Assembly: GCA_951801955.1 (NCBI GenBank)
Contig: CATOOV010000013.1
Location: 1-62,041 of the forward strand
Reading direction: 5' to 3'
Origin: an uncultured Lachnospiraceae bacterium
Lineage (GTDB): Bacteria > Bacillota > Clostridia > Lachnospirales > Lachnospiraceae
Length of the DNA stretch: 62,041 bases
The position numbers and the translations under genes were made by a program. Below are positions 32,430 through 42,573 of the stretch, one piece after another. The first letter of the stretch is position 1, and every line of letters starts with the position of its first letter. Under the pieces are notes generated by a model, which saw only the letters and a program-made list of their open reading frames with translations, did not search any database and had not been told where the DNA came from.

Positions 32430-35400
32430 TTATCCTAACAACTGCAGCATTTCCTCCTTGGTAAATTTTACTCCCTCAAAACCTTCAGTTCCCAAAAGCT
32501 GTTTTGCGAGCTGACTCTTTTTTTCCTGCAATTTTAAAATATTTTCCTCAATGGTATTTTGCGTGATGAGTTTATAGACAGTCACTGGATTCTTCTGTCC
32601 AATCCGGTGTGCGCGGTCTGTCGCCTGATTCTGCACCGCTACATTCCACCAGGGGTCATAGTGTATTACAATATCTGCCGCTGTCAAATTCAGCCCTGTG
32701 CCCCCTGCTTTCAATGAAATACTAAATATCGGAACATCCCCTGTCTGAAATTTTTCTACCAACTCCATACGTTTTTCCTTACTGGTGGCTCCAGTGAGAC
32801 TCAAAAAAGGAATCTGCATCTGCTGCATCTGTCTTTCTAACTGGGACAACATCGCAGTAAACTGGGAAAACAGCAACACCTTATGTCCGCCTTCTATGGC
32901 ATTTTGTATCATTTCGAGACACATTACCATTTTTCCCGATTCCTGGTGATAATTCTCATACACCAATGCAGGGTCACAGCAAATTTGGCGCAGCCTTGTC
33001 AATTCTGACAGAATTTGGATTTTTGAAACGGCAAATTCAGCCTCTGACTGGTCTTGTAATTCTAATTTCAGCCTTTGCACATGGGCATGGTACAGTTTTT
33101 CCTGTTCTGCCTCCATACCTGCAAACACTGCTTCCTCCATTTTATCCGGCAGTTCTTTTAATACATCCTTTTTCAGACGCCGCAGGACAAAGGGACGAAT
33201 CATTTTTCGAAGGCGCCCTGTGGCTTCCTCCTCTTTGTTCGTGACAATGGGAATTTCCATCTCCTGACGAAATTTACTGTAAGGATAGAGGAACCCTGGC
33301 ATAAGGTAATCAAAAATACTCCAAAGTTCGCTGAGGCGGTTTTCAATTGGCGTCCCCGTCAGTGCCGCCCGAAAACCGGCATGAATTTCTTTTACGGACT
33401 TTGCCGCTTTGGTATTATGGTTTTTAATGTATTGCGCCTCATCAATGATCTCATAGGCAAAATAACTGTCTTTGTAAAAGGAAAGATCCCGACGCAGCAG
33501 ATCATACGAGGTAATGAGTATCTGTTCTGGCTTCGCCTCCTGAATTAGAACTTTGCGTTCTTCCGCTGTACCTGTAACGGTAACTGCTGTGAGCTTAGGG
33601 GCAAACCGTTCCATCTCATTTTTCCAGTTGTATACCAAGGAAGCGGGGCAGACAATCAAAGCAAAATGTTCCGCATTGACTCCCTCCTCCCATTCAGACA
33701 ACAAAAAGGCAATCACCTGCAAGGTCTTTCCAAGCCCCATATCATCTGCCAGGATTCCGCCGAAACCATTTGCCTTCAAGGTCTTCAGCCACAAAAACCC
33801 TTCTTTCTGATATTCCCTTAACACATTCTCCAAAGAAACCGGCATTTCAAAATCGTTATCTTCCACCGTTTTCATATTTCGTATCAGGGCACGGAAATCT
33901 TTATTTTTTACAGCATGAAAGCCATTCTGGTCACGCAGTTCCCCATCCAAATACAGTGCACGGTATTTTGGAAGGCTGATTTTGCCTTGCTCCCATTGTT
34001 GCGATGGAATCCCTGTACCGCGCTGGATACGGGAAAGCACCGCGAGACCATTTTCTTCCATGCTTAAGAAATCGCCGTTTTTCATCCGGTAAAACTTTCG
34101 TTTCCGCTGATATGCCGATAAAATCTCCATCAATTCTGGCAGCGGCATTTCCGGGCTGTCCAGAGAAAGTTCCAACAAGTCCCCTTTTAGGGAAATCCCC
34201 ACTGACACTTTTGGCGCCGCAGCGACCTGGACGGATTTTAGTGCCTCACTGACATACAAGGCTCCTATCTTTGCCAATTCCTCCATTCCCTCTGTCAAAA
34301 GGAGATATAGTTTGTCTTCATCCCCTGTAAGGACCATCTGTTTTTTCTGTGAATCCACACCTTGAAACCAGGCGCGGACCTGTCCCTGAACTTTCAGCTC
34401 CCCCAATTCATCCCGGTTATCTAATATTCTTGGTTTGTCAAAAAGATTGTATTTTTTTTCTCCATACAACACAAACACTTCACAGGTTACAGAATCTTCC
34501 ATTGGGGCATCCAGATAAATTTCATATTCTGGTTTCAGCGGAAGATAATCACTCTCATGAAACTGCTGCCGTTCTATTTTGTAATAGTTTCCCAATACTG
34601 GAAGCATCTCTCTGCAAAAAACAGGCAGTTCTGCCTTTCCCACAAAAAATTCATCGTATTTATATTGTTCAATATAATCGAAAAAAGGCTGAATTTCCTG
34701 GAATTTCCCCAATTCCATCTGATAAATGTGACCATCCTTCCATAAATAAGCAAACTGCCTGCCACATGTATAAAACATCGCTTCTGCGAAAAGCACCACA
34801 CCGCCTTCCTTCCCCTGGATCCGAAGAACCAAGGGGCAGGCTTCTTTTGATACCCGCCACATCTTTTTGGGTTCATAATTCATTTCTACAGAAAATTCCA
34901 TTTCCCCCAATGACTGGATAAAACTGTCCATATTCCCCGCATTCAATTCCACATAACGCCCTTTGCGATTATCGTAATAGTCCCAGTTCTGGCTTCGGCT
35001 TGCCGCTTCCTGCAGTAAAAATTGTGCAAGGGATCTGCTTCCTTGCGTAAATGCCTCCAAGGTATGATAAAATTCCAATTCCTTTCCATAGGCAACAAGT
35101 TCCCTTCTTTTTAAGGCGTCTGCAAAAATTTGTGTATTTTTCAATACATATTTCTTCTTGCTGCCGATTTTAAATTCTGCATGAAGGTGCCCATAGGAAA
35201 TCTGCAGATGAGGAACCAGTTCAATGGTTCCATTGATTTCGCTTTGTTGAAATGTGAGCCGCCCTTTCTCTTTATACTGTCCAATCAACTTGGTTACGCT
35301 GTAACTGCTGCTGCGTCCAGGTACAATTCCTCGGCTGACAGATGTCTCAACGGCGAACTGTCTGCGTCCTTGTCCTTTTAAATACTGCAGGAGTACGGCT

Positions 35401-35678
35401 GCGCAATGTTTACAGATTCCATCATAACTGTAAAATGCCGGGCAGGTACAAGTCACTCCCATAATCAGAGACTCCTCTTCGCAGATGTCTGCCGTAACCT
35501 GATACAGATTGATCCCGCTTCCTTTTACCTTTGCATGGATATGAATAGTTTCCCTTCCGTCCACCACTTTTGCCTTTCCCTGCATATCGCCAATGGAACC
35601 TCTTTTCAATAATTGCTCTCCCCTGGCAAAGACACTGTTGGTTCCACACATTTTTTTAATCTGATCTTTCTGTATCAT
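32430..35678 (-). CDS. SWIM/SNF2-family helicase
   Basis: A 1082-residue Swi2/Snf2 ATPase. An N-terminal SWIM zinc finger (CTCPAFYSYDGICKHCAAVLL, about 65-90) and a long bacterial SNF2-associated region precede the motor: motif I DDMGLGKT, motif II DEAQ (bacterial variant of DEAH), TGTPIENRLSELWS, and the C-terminal lobe with SLKAGGTGLNLTAAD and QATDRAHRIGQ. The start at 35678 is supported by AAAGGGG and a promoter 25 bases upstream; the frame extends to 35753 without support. Likely remodels nucleoprotein or transcription complexes as HepA/RapA relatives do. Co-transcribed with the HAM1-like gene. Confidence 0.9.
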   Translation of the reverse strand: MIQKDQIKKMCGTNSVFARGEQLLKRGSIGDMQGKAKVVDGRETIHIHAKVKGSGINLYQVTADICEEESLIMGVTCTCPAFYSYDGICKHCAAVLLQYLKGQGRRQFAVETSVSRGIVPGRSSSYSVTKLIGQYKEKGRLTFQQSEINGTIELVPHLQISYGHLHAEFKIGSKKKYVLKNTQIFADALKRRELVAYGKELEFYHTLEAFTQGSRSLAQFLLQEAASRSQNWDYYDNRKGRYVELNAGNMDSFIQSLGEMEFSVEMNYEPKKMWRVSKEACPLVLRIQGKEGGVVLFAEAMFYTCGRQFAYLWKDGHIYQMELGKFQEIQPFFDYIEQYKYDEFFVGKAELPVFCREMLPVLGNYYKIERQQFHESDYLPLKPEYEIYLDAPMEDSVTCEVFVLYGEKKYNLFDKPRILDNRDELGELKVQGQVRAWFQGVDSQKKQMVLTGDEDKLYLLLTEGMEELAKIGALYVSEALKSVQVAAAPKVSVGISLKGDLLELSLDSPEMPLPELMEILSAYQRKRKFYRMKNGDFLSMEENGLAVLSRIQRGTGIPSQQWEQGKISLPKYRALYLDGELRDQNGFHAVKNKDFRALIRNMKTVEDNDFEMPVSLENVLREYQKEGFLWLKTLKANGFGGILADDMGLGKTLQVIAFLLSEWEEGVNAEHFALIVCPASLVYNWKNEMERFAPKLTAVTVTGTAEERKVLIQEAKPEQILITSYDLLRRDLSFYKDSYFAYEIIDEAQYIKNHNTKAAKSVKEIHAGFRAALTGTPIENRLSELWSIFDYLMPGFLYPYSKFRQEMEIPIVTNKEEEATGRLRKMIRPFVLRRLKKDVLKELPDKMEEAVFAGMEAEQEKLYHAHVQRLKLELQDQSEAEFAVSKIQILSELTRLRQICCDPALVYENYHQESGKMVMCLEMIQNAIEGGHKVLLFSQFTAMLSQLERQMQQMQIPFLSLTGATSKEKRMELVEKFQTGDVPIFSISLKAGGTGLNLTAADIVIHYDPWWNVAVQNQATDRAHRIGQKNPVTVYKLITQNTIEENILKLQEKKSQLAKQLLGTEGFEGVKFTKEEMLQLLG

Positions 35679-35702
35679 ACAGACACCCCTTTCTCTTGAA
35701 TC

Positions 35703-35731
35703 AGTATATCTTTTTTTAAACTGACGCGCAA
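35703..35731 (-). promoter_or_regulatory. Promoter of SNF2 operon
   Basis: On the minus strand TTGCGC (35726-35731), 17 bp, TATACT (35703-35708). It gives a leader of about 20 bases, just covering the AAAGGGG ribosome site. Confidence 0.7.
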
Positions 35732-35747
35732 TCCTTTTGTAATTCGC

Positions 35748-35798
35748 AAACAAGATTCTTGTTTTTCCCCTATGATTTTTTCAAGAAACAGGTATAAT
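35748..35798. promoter_or_regulatory. Palindrome and plus-strand -10 between SNF2 and phospholipase genes
   Basis: AAACAAG (35748-35754) and CTTGTTT (35758-35764) flank three bases, midway between divergent genes. TATAAT at 35793-35798 is the likely -10 for the plus-strand gene; its -35 is weak. The palindrome could be an operator acting on both promoters. Confidence 0.5.
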
Positions 35799-35838
35799 AG
35801 ATCATAGATCGACTATTTTAAGACAAGGGGATGCCATT

Positions 35839-36804
35839 ATGCCAGGATTTACAACACATTATCTATTTGGATTGAACACCTATCGACAGCTTGACAACAG
35901 CCTATTAAAGAAAATCATTCAGAAAAACCATGCAGCTTACAGCCTGGGACTGCAGGGACCAGATATATTTTTTTATTTCCTTCCCTCTTATACGATACAT
36001 GCAAACAATATCGGTTCTGTCGCCCATACAAAACATACCGGGGAATTTTTGAGACATTTATTGGAAAGCAGAAACCTTTTTTCTGAACAGACCGAAAAGA
36101 ACATTGCAGACGCTTACATTGCCGGTTTTCTGGGGCACTACACTCTTGACACCCATTGCCACCCCTATATTTACTGGAAGACACACTTCAAGCAAAAAAG
36201 CAATCGCTATCATGGTCGCCATATGAGCCTGGAAGTAGATATTGACACAAAACTGCTGGCATATTACAGGCACTGCCGCCCTTCCTCCTTCCAGCAGAAT
36301 TCCACGATCCGCCTCACACGGCGGCAGTTTCGCACCATTGCTGGCATTCTGCATTATGTATATCAAAAAACTTACCCTGAGCTTGGTATCTTAAAAACTA
36401 CCATGCGTATCTCCATCCGTTCCATGCAGATTGGGACTAGATGGCTGTGGGATCCCTCCGGCAGAAAAAAAACATATTTGAGTAAATTGGAGAAGTTTCT
36501 TCTGGGCTACCCTCTATTATCCACTTTAATTCCCAGCGATACTTTGACTGTCCACACAGATCCGTTAAATCTTCTGCATATGCCCTGGCAAAACCCCTGG
36601 GACAGATTCGAAATTTCCATAGCATCCTTTCCTGATCTGATGGAACGGGCACAAATCCGCTATCTGGATCTTTTAACGGACTTAAACCAGCTCTTTCACA
36701 GAAATCCTCAAACACCGGAAGCAAAAATCCAAAAAAACAAACTACTGGAAAAATTGGGAAACCAATCGTATCACAGCGGGCTGGATTCCAAGCTTCCCAG
36801 CTAG
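35839..36804 (+). CDS. Zinc-dependent phospholipase C family protein
   Basis: A 321-residue member of the zinc-dependent phospholipase C/S1-P1 nuclease-like fold as found in many Firmicutes. The His/Asp-rich metal sites are visible: MPGFTTHYLFG at the very start, QGPDIFFY, HTKHTGEFL and GFLGHYTLDTHCHPYIY. There is no signal peptide, unlike secreted clostridial alpha-toxin, so it is probably cytosolic and its substrate unknown. AAGGGGATGCCATT precedes the ATG. The stop codon lies on the edge of a B repeat. Confidence 0.82.
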   Translation: MPGFTTHYLFGLNTYRQLDNSLLKKIIQKNHAAYSLGLQGPDIFFYFLPSYTIHANNIGSVAHTKHTGEFLRHLLESRNLFSEQTEKNIADAYIAGFLGHYTLDTHCHPYIYWKTHFKQKSNRYHGRHMSLEVDIDTKLLAYYRHCRPSSFQQNSTIRLTRRQFRTIAGILHYVYQKTYPELGILKTTMRISIRSMQIGTRWLWDPSGRKKTYLSKLEKFLLGYPLLSTLIPSDTLTVHTDPLNLLHMPWQNPWDRFEISIASFPDLMERAQIRYLDLLTDLNQLFHRNPQTPEAKIQKNKLLEKLGNQSYHSGLDSKLPS

Positions 36805-36910
36805 TTCAAGAACGCCAGGGGCGTTTATCTCAATCGGAACTTGGACTCCCACTTCTATAAATTTGTTTTATTCACCAATTAATAGAAGCGGGGGGCTTCT
36901 CCGATAAGAT
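36803..36910. repeat. Family B repeat, inverted medium copy
   Basis: The reverse complement aligns to 17536-17713: head ATCTTATCGGAGAAG, then CTTCTAT, CAAATTT, AGTGGGA and the GGCGTTCTTGAACT tail, lacking the central GGGGTG stem. It includes CTTCTATAAATT (36852-36863)/AATTAATAGAAG (36877-36888), a stem that can separate the convergent genes on either side. Confidence 0.7.
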
Positions 36911-36919
36911 AAAAGAGCC

Positions 36920-37855
36920 CTATCTATGGAAAAATTCCTGAATTTGTTCCAGAATAATCTCCATCAACCTGGTTCTTGCCTCCAGGCTTGCCCAGGCAAT
37001 ATGGGGCGTAATCAAAAGCCTGTCACTGTCCTTAATCAATTTCAGAGGGTTATCGCTGCTCATCGGCTCCACACAGAGCACGTCCAGCCCTGCCGCCCGT
37101 ATCTGTCTTTGGTCTAGAGCCTCTGCAAGATCTTGTTCTGATACAATCGGACCTCTGCCCAGATTCAGGAAAATTGCAGTTTCCTTCATTTTGGAAAACG
37201 CAGTTTTATCCATAAGGTTTTCTGTTTCTGGTGTCAAAGGCGCATGGACAGAGACAATATCTGACTGTTCCAAAAGCTCCTCAAAAGACACTCGTTTAAA
37301 TCTTTGCTGATTGTTCTTTCCCGTAGTGGAATAATATAAGATGTTACACCCAAACAATTCTGCAATCTCTGCTACCCGTCTCCCGATTGCCCCCATGCCG
37401 ATAATTCCCCAGACCATACCGCTGATCTCTGAAAACTTCCGGTCAAAGTGGGTAAACATACGGTCTTCCACATATTTTTCTGATTTTACATATTCATCGT
37501 AATATGGAAGGTGCTCAAGCAGGTAAAACAATAGGGCAAAGGTATGCTGCGCCACAGACTCTGTGGAGTACCCTGCCACATTCCGCCAGGCAATGCCTTG
37601 GGCGTCCAGATATTCTTTATCCAAATTATTCGTTCCAGTTGCGGTGACACACACCAGTTTCAGATTTTTTGCTGCTCCAATGGTGTCCTGGGTAATAGGT
37701 ACTTTGTTGAGCACAATCACGTCTGCGTCTTTTACACGTTCCTCCACTTGCCTAGGCGTGGAAAAATCATACTTTACCACTTCTCCTAATTTCTCAAAAC
37801 CAGATAAATCAATATCCTCCCCGATTGATTTAGCATCTAAAAATACGATTTTCAT
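36920..37855 (-). CDS. D-2-hydroxyacid dehydrogenase
   Basis: A 311-residue NAD-dependent oxidoreductase of the D-isomer 2-hydroxyacid family. The nucleotide fold has WGIIGMGAIGRRVAEIA; catalytic Arg is in LNLGRGPIV, Glu in LDVLCVEPM and His in TPHIAWAS. Most like the hydroxypyruvate/glycerate or lactate-type enzymes; substrate cannot be fixed. The start MKIVFLDA follows GGAGGAGACA. It closes the patatin-sbcD-sbcC-phosphatase run, 92 bp after the phosphatase stop. Confidence 0.88.
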   Translation of the reverse strand: MKIVFLDAKSIGEDIDLSGFEKLGEVVKYDFSTPRQVEERVKDADVIVLNKVPITQDTIGAAKNLKLVCVTATGTNNLDKEYLDAQGIAWRNVAGYSTESVAQHTFALLFYLLEHLPYYDEYVKSEKYVEDRMFTHFDRKFSEISGMVWGIIGMGAIGRRVAEIAELFGCNILYYSTTGKNNQQRFKRVSFEELLEQSDIVSVHAPLTPETENLMDKTAFSKMKETAIFLNLGRGPIVSEQDLAEALDQRQIRAAGLDVLCVEPMSSDNPLKLIKDSDRLLITPHIAWASLEARTRLMEIILEQIQEFFHR

Positions 37856-37947
37856 TGTCTCCTCCATTCTGTGCGTTTTTCATAACCAAATAGTTCGTGG
37901 AAAAATTTCCAGATTCTTTCACGCTTTCCTCTATCTTGTGCGTTTTT

Positions 37948-38547
37948 TCACAACCCAATTTGCTGAATATGCACCAATTGTAATATAGGTTTTTCTTCTG
38001 CCACAGCAAGATAGCCGCAGCCGTTTTTCACCTGATAGTCAAAATATCCCTTTGGGGGATTTCCAAAGGCTTCCATCACAGCCATAATTGTCCCGCCATG
38101 AACCACAAAAGCTATAGACTGCCTCTGCTGCCCCTTTGCCTTTTTTATACATGAAACAAAAGCGTTTTTACAGCGCATTTGAAATGCCTTGGGCGCTTCC
38201 CCTCCCGGAAATGCTATTTTACCTCCGCTGTCAATATAGTCCTGATACTCAGGATTTCCATTTAATTCCTGATAATTTTTATATTCAAACTGACCAAAAT
38301 CCATTTCCTGGAAGCCTGAAATAATTTCCACAGCAGGAAACAAGCCCCTGTCTTGGAACAACGCTTCTGCACTCTGACGGCATCGCAGGCTTGGGCTTGT
38401 AAATACATACTCTACCGAAGAAAGGGATTCTCCCAGCCTTCTGAGCCTGTGAAGCTCCTGGGGCAAAACCGACTCCTCTGTCCTTCCTACATAGCGATGT
38501 TCCAGGTTGCCTTTGGTGGCTGCATGGCGAATCAGATAACACTTCAT
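37948..38547 (-). CDS. Histidine phosphatase family protein
   Basis: A 199-residue phosphoglycerate-mutase-like phosphatase. The catalytic LIRHAATKGNLEHRYVGRT holds the phospho-accepting His; Arg and Glu are supplied by SPSLRCRQSAEAL and GFQEMDFGQFEYK, and the second His is in VVHGGTI. Resembles alpha-ribazole-5'-phosphatase (CobC)-type proteins but no cobalamin genes are near. I set the start at MKCYLIRHA (AAGGGG upstream), which leaves 11 bp after sbcC; the longer frame would overlap sbcC. Confidence 0.85.
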   Translation of the reverse strand: MKCYLIRHAATKGNLEHRYVGRTEESVLPQELHRLRRLGESLSSVEYVFTSPSLRCRQSAEALFQDRGLFPAVEIISGFQEMDFGQFEYKNYQELNGNPEYQDYIDSGGKIAFPGGEAPKAFQMRCKNAFVSCIKKAKGQQRQSIAFVVHGGTIMAVMEAFGNPPKGYFDYQVKNGCGYLAVAEEKPILQLVHIQQIGL

Positions 38548-38558
38548 ACGCAATCCCC

Positions 38559-41384
38559 TTAACTTTCCAATAGCCATCTGGCATGGCTGCCCCGATCGGT
38601 CTTTTCAATGATTAATTTTCGATCCATCTGCTCTTTTAACTCCGTCACATGGGAAATAATTCCTACCAACCTGGTATCACCGGCAAGCTCATTTAATATG
38701 CCAATTGCTTTTCTCCTTGCCTCCTCATCCAGAGAACCAAACCCCTCATCAATAAACATTGTGTCCATATGGACTTTGCCTGCTGTTTTCTGAATCACGT
38801 CTGCCATACCAAGCGCCATGGCAAGGGCGGCAAGAAAAGATTCCCCGCCAGACAATGTCTTCACATCACGCACCTTGTCTGTCACTAGGTCATACACATC
38901 CAAGTCCAGCCCCACTTCTCCCTGTTTACCAAGATTCTCCATCTGCCGGCACTGCAGGATAAACTGTTCTCCATTCATTTTTCCCAGCCTCTTGTTTGCC
39001 TCTGTGATAATGTATTTAAAGTATCTGCGCTGGACATAGGTCTGCAGATCCATTCTGGCATGTTGTGCAAGCGTTCCATTTGCGGTTCGGTCTAGATTCC
39101 CTACCAGCTCATATTGTCCTTTCAGCTTTTCCCGTTCCCGATACAGAAAATTCAAATGATTTTTTGCTTCCTCATTCCGGTCAATCCTGCTGGTAATGCC
39201 ACGCTTTTTTTGTTCTAACTTCTGAATGCGCTCCTGGAGCAGTCGTACCTGCTCTTTATAAACTTCAATTTCAATTGGCTCTTTATCCTTAAGTTGCTGC
39301 TGCAGCCGTTCCTTATTTTTCCGCTGCTCTGCCAATGTCCCCTCATTCACCGCAATCTTTTCCACAAGCGCCTGCATACGATGCTCCATGTTGGCTTTCT
39401 CTGCCTCTAGCTTTTCCATTTCCTGTTGAATCTTGGAGATCTTCCCTTGTAACTCTTGTTCTGACTCAAAAGGCAGCTCTGCAAGCAACGCTTTTTGCGC
39501 CTGTTCTGCTGTCTCAAAGGCAAGCGCCGCTTGGTATTGTTTTTCCTTGAGCGCTTCCTGCTGTTCCTGATATTCCAAAAGGGAAGCTTTGCTTTTTTCC
39601 AGCTTTTCTTTGTGCTGCTGTAACTCTCCCATTTTTTCTTTCAGCCCTACAGCCTCTTCCTGCACCTGCAGTTGTTCTTTTTTACATGCCTCCAATGCAG
39701 GCGTTATCATAGACGCCTCAAAACCAGCTCCAAAAATCCGCTGTCCATCCCTGGAAAGCAGTACTTTCAACTGCTCGCACTCCTCCTTAAGCTCCTGAAA
39801 CTGGTCCCGATACCTTTGTAACTTTTGATCTGCTTCTTCCCGCTCCTGCTTTGCCTGTTCTACCTGATGCCTAGTAACTTCCTCCCCCGAAAACTCTGCT
39901 TTTTGCGGGTGTTCGACCGAACCGCAGACTGGACAAGGCTGCCCCTCCTCAAGTTCCATTGCCAAAAAACCTGCCTGTTCTTCAATAAACATGCGATATT
40001 TGCTGTCATGCTCCCTACTCTTTTCCTGGTATACTTCTAACAGCTCCTGAAGCTTTTTCTGTCCCTTTTTGCAGCCCGATTCCTTTTGTTTCCATTGCCG
40101 CCCTGTATCTGACATCTCCTCCAAAATCTTGTGCCGTTCCGACAATTTTTCTTCCTTTTGGACAATTTCAGGAAGTTTTTCCGTCTCCTGGGTCAATGTT
40201 TGAACCAGAGTTTCTACCTGTTCGACCACAGTTTCCATCTTGGCAATCATCTTTTCATTGTGCGCTACATTCCCATCTGTTTTGTCTTTCATTTGTTTTG
40301 CCTGTTTCACCGCCTGGTCTTGTTCCTTAAGCTGGATATATTTTGGAAGCAGGCTTTTTAATCCTGCAAGCTGCTGGGCAAAGGCAGGGAACATCTCATG
40401 ATAACGCTGTTTGAAAACCTCTGCTTCCATTTGCCCTTGCTGTTTTTGCTGCTGCAGCTGTTCTAACAATTTTTCTCTCTGTTGTATCTGTCTCTTAGTT
40501 TCCTGTGCTTGTTCAAATACACGATTAATTTCCTGTGCCTGCCTTAACAGGTAACTTTGTTCCTCCTGTTGTTTTTGAAGCTGTGCCTTTTGCTCCGTAA
40601 GCCGGCTTTCCTGTTCCTTTTGTTCTGAGATAATCTGACACAATAGTTCCTGGATCTTTGTAAAATTTGTCTCTAAAAGTTCTTTATGTTCCTCCCAGAT
40701 TTGTCCATATGCGCTTTCTTGTTCCCACTGCACCCCCTGAATCTCATGGAGGCACAGCTTTTTGTTATCCTCAAGCCTGCCATACAATGCTTTGCTTTTT
40801 TCCCGCAGGTGCATCTGCAGTTTTCCATAAATTTTAGTATCAAAAATTTTCGCGAAAATTTCTTTTCGCTCCTTGGAAGAGGCATGAAGCAGGCGGATAA
40901 ACTCCCCCTGGGCGATCATGGCAATCTGTGTAAACTGCTCTTTTCCCACTCCTAGAATTTCCACCAATTTCTCATTGATTTCCTTCATCCTGCCTGGATA
41001 TTCCTGTCCATCCGGCATAGTGAGTGATACTGCTGCTGCCTCTGTAGTCAATGCCAGCTCCCCGTTCTTATTTTTTCGTTTGCTGGTTCGGCTGTATGCT
41101 GGATTTCTCCGAACTTTATAACGCTCTCCCTGATAAGAAAAAACAAGCTCCACAAAGGTAGGTGTCTGTGCGCCGGCATACTGGCTGCGCATCATAGCGC
41201 CATCCCGTTTTCCCCCGCTGGACTGGTCGTAAAGGGCATAGGTAATGGCATCGAAGATTGTGGTCTTTCCCGCCCCGGTATCTCCGGTTATGAGAAATAC
41301 CCCCTGGTCTGCCTGTTCAAAATCAATGATTTCCTCGCCGGCATAAGAACCAAATGCTGACATAATCAGTTTTACAGGTTTCAT
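38559..41384 (-). CDS. sbcC: SbcC exonuclease subunit (Rad50-like ATPase)
   Basis: The ATPase of the SbcCD nuclease that cuts hairpins and opens protein-blocked DNA ends. 941 residues: Walker A GDTGAGKTTIFDAI (about 35), Q-loop AMIAQGEFIRLL, two long coiled coils (about 175-480 and 520-800) around the zinc hook CPVCGS in GQPCPVCGSVEHP (about 490), signature KTLSGGESFLAALA, Walker B MFIDEGFGSLDEE, and a late His switch region. Usual length is 1000-1050, so the coils are slightly short. It starts 3 bp after sbcD. Confidence 0.93.
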   Translation of the reverse strand: MKPVKLIMSAFGSYAGEEIIDFEQADQGVFLITGDTGAGKTTIFDAITYALYDQSSGGKRDGAMMRSQYAGAQTPTFVELVFSYQGERYKVRRNPAYSRTSKRKNKNGELALTTEAAAVSLTMPDGQEYPGRMKEINEKLVEILGVGKEQFTQIAMIAQGEFIRLLHASSKERKEIFAKIFDTKIYGKLQMHLREKSKALYGRLEDNKKLCLHEIQGVQWEQESAYGQIWEEHKELLETNFTKIQELLCQIISEQKEQESRLTEQKAQLQKQQEEQSYLLRQAQEINRVFEQAQETKRQIQQREKLLEQLQQQKQQGQMEAEVFKQRYHEMFPAFAQQLAGLKSLLPKYIQLKEQDQAVKQAKQMKDKTDGNVAHNEKMIAKMETVVEQVETLVQTLTQETEKLPEIVQKEEKLSERHKILEEMSDTGRQWKQKESGCKKGQKKLQELLEVYQEKSREHDSKYRMFIEEQAGFLAMELEEGQPCPVCGSVEHPQKAEFSGEEVTRHQVEQAKQEREEADQKLQRYRDQFQELKEECEQLKVLLSRDGQRIFGAGFEASMITPALEACKKEQLQVQEEAVGLKEKMGELQQHKEKLEKSKASLLEYQEQQEALKEKQYQAALAFETAEQAQKALLAELPFESEQELQGKISKIQQEMEKLEAEKANMEHRMQALVEKIAVNEGTLAEQRKNKERLQQQLKDKEPIEIEVYKEQVRLLQERIQKLEQKKRGITSRIDRNEEAKNHLNFLYREREKLKGQYELVGNLDRTANGTLAQHARMDLQTYVQRRYFKYIITEANKRLGKMNGEQFILQCRQMENLGKQGEVGLDLDVYDLVTDKVRDVKTLSGGESFLAALAMALGMADVIQKTAGKVHMDTMFIDEGFGSLDEEARRKAIGILNELAGDTRLVGIISHVTELKEQMDRKLIIEKTDRGSHARWLLES

Positions 41385-41387
41385 TCT

Positions 41388-42548
41388 TTATTCCTCCCCC
41401 AATCCTTCCAAAATTTCTCGAATCAATGCTTCCTCCTCAGCTGTCATGGAGCGCCTTTGCATCTCCTGATAAAAAGAACAAAAGAGTTCCATGGGCTGCA
41501 CAGAAAAATGATCTTCGTTTTGTTCTTCAAACAGGCTGCGGGTCCTGGCGTTATCAAACCGCAGCTCTAAAATATGGTCATACACCTCTTCTAATTGCTC
41601 TTTGGGATGATAGGGTTCCTTTTCATCTGTCAAAACCACGCTGACAAAATCGTGACAGTTTTCCTTTGTTGCCCGTTCAATAATTTCTTTCAATAACCCT
41701 CGTTCCCTCCGTACCTCCTGCACAGGTTTCAATGGGATGGTCTCAATCAAAGCTTCTGTTCCTTTTTCCCCCAGAGTTACCATCGTGACAGACTTCTTAT
41801 GATGTTCCTCACTGACAGAATATTTCAAGGGGGTCCCACAGTAACGGATATAGGGGTATTTTACCATTTGCGCCCCATGGATATGCCCCAACGCCGCATA
41901 ATCAAACTTTTCAATCACAGATACGTCCACATGATCCAGCCCTCCCACAGTGAGTACGGTCTGTTCCGAATCACAAAGCAAAGGGGCTTGTCCGCTGTTG
42001 GTATAGAACTGATGGGACAAAAGCACATTCCGGGCGTGATAGTCAATATTCTCCCTGTTTAACATCTCACGGACCGCACTTTCATAATCCGTAATAGCCC
42101 CCTCTTCAAATAACTGTCTTACATAGCCAGGTTTTAAGAAAGGCAACAGATAAAAATTCACATCTCCATACTCGTCCTTGAGTACTATCTTTTTGATATG
42201 TTCCTCTTCACATGCCGGCACCGAAGAAGACACAAAAATCTGATGCTTCTCAAAAAAAGAACTGGCATAATTCAGCCTCTGGGCATTGTCATGATTCCCT
42301 CCAATTACAAGCACTGGAATCTTTGGGGTAATCGACGATAAACTCTGAAGAAATTCGTCAAATATCGTGTAAGCCTCCCCAGAGGGTACAAAACGGTCAA
42401 ATATATCCCCGCAGATTAAAATGGCGTCTGGACGCTGCTCCTTTGCCTGATCTGTAATCTGGGCAAATACTGCACGTTGGTTTTCACTGAGATTATAAGA
42501 ATGAAGCTGTTTTCCGATATGAAGATCGGAGAGGTGAAAAAATTTCAT
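41388..42548 (-). CDS. sbcD: SbcD exonuclease subunit (Mre11-like)
   Basis: The nuclease subunit of SbcCD. 386 residues with the metallophosphoesterase motifs DLHIGKQ (8-14), GDIFDR, GGNHDN, LSHQFYT and LGHIHGAQ, followed by the SbcD cap and a C-terminal helical SbcC-binding region. Metal ions (Mn) are expected. It lies 25 bp after the patatin gene and 3 bp before sbcC. Confidence 0.93.
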   Translation of the reverse strand: MKFFHLSDLHIGKQLHSYNLSENQRAVFAQITDQAKEQRPDAILICGDIFDRFVPSGEAYTIFDEFLQSLSSITPKIPVLVIGGNHDNAQRLNYASSFFEKHQIFVSSSVPACEEEHIKKIVLKDEYGDVNFYLLPFLKPGYVRQLFEEGAITDYESAVREMLNRENIDYHARNVLLSHQFYTNSGQAPLLCDSEQTVLTVGGLDHVDVSVIEKFDYAALGHIHGAQMVKYPYIRYCGTPLKYSVSEEHHKKSVTMVTLGEKGTEALIETIPLKPVQEVRRERGLLKEIIERATKENCHDFVSVVLTDEKEPYHPKEQLEEVYDHILELRFDNARTRSLFEEQNEDHFSVQPMELFCSFYQEMQRRSMTAEEEALIREILEGLGEE

Positions 42549-42573
42549 AAAATCCCCCTTTTACGTTTTGTGC

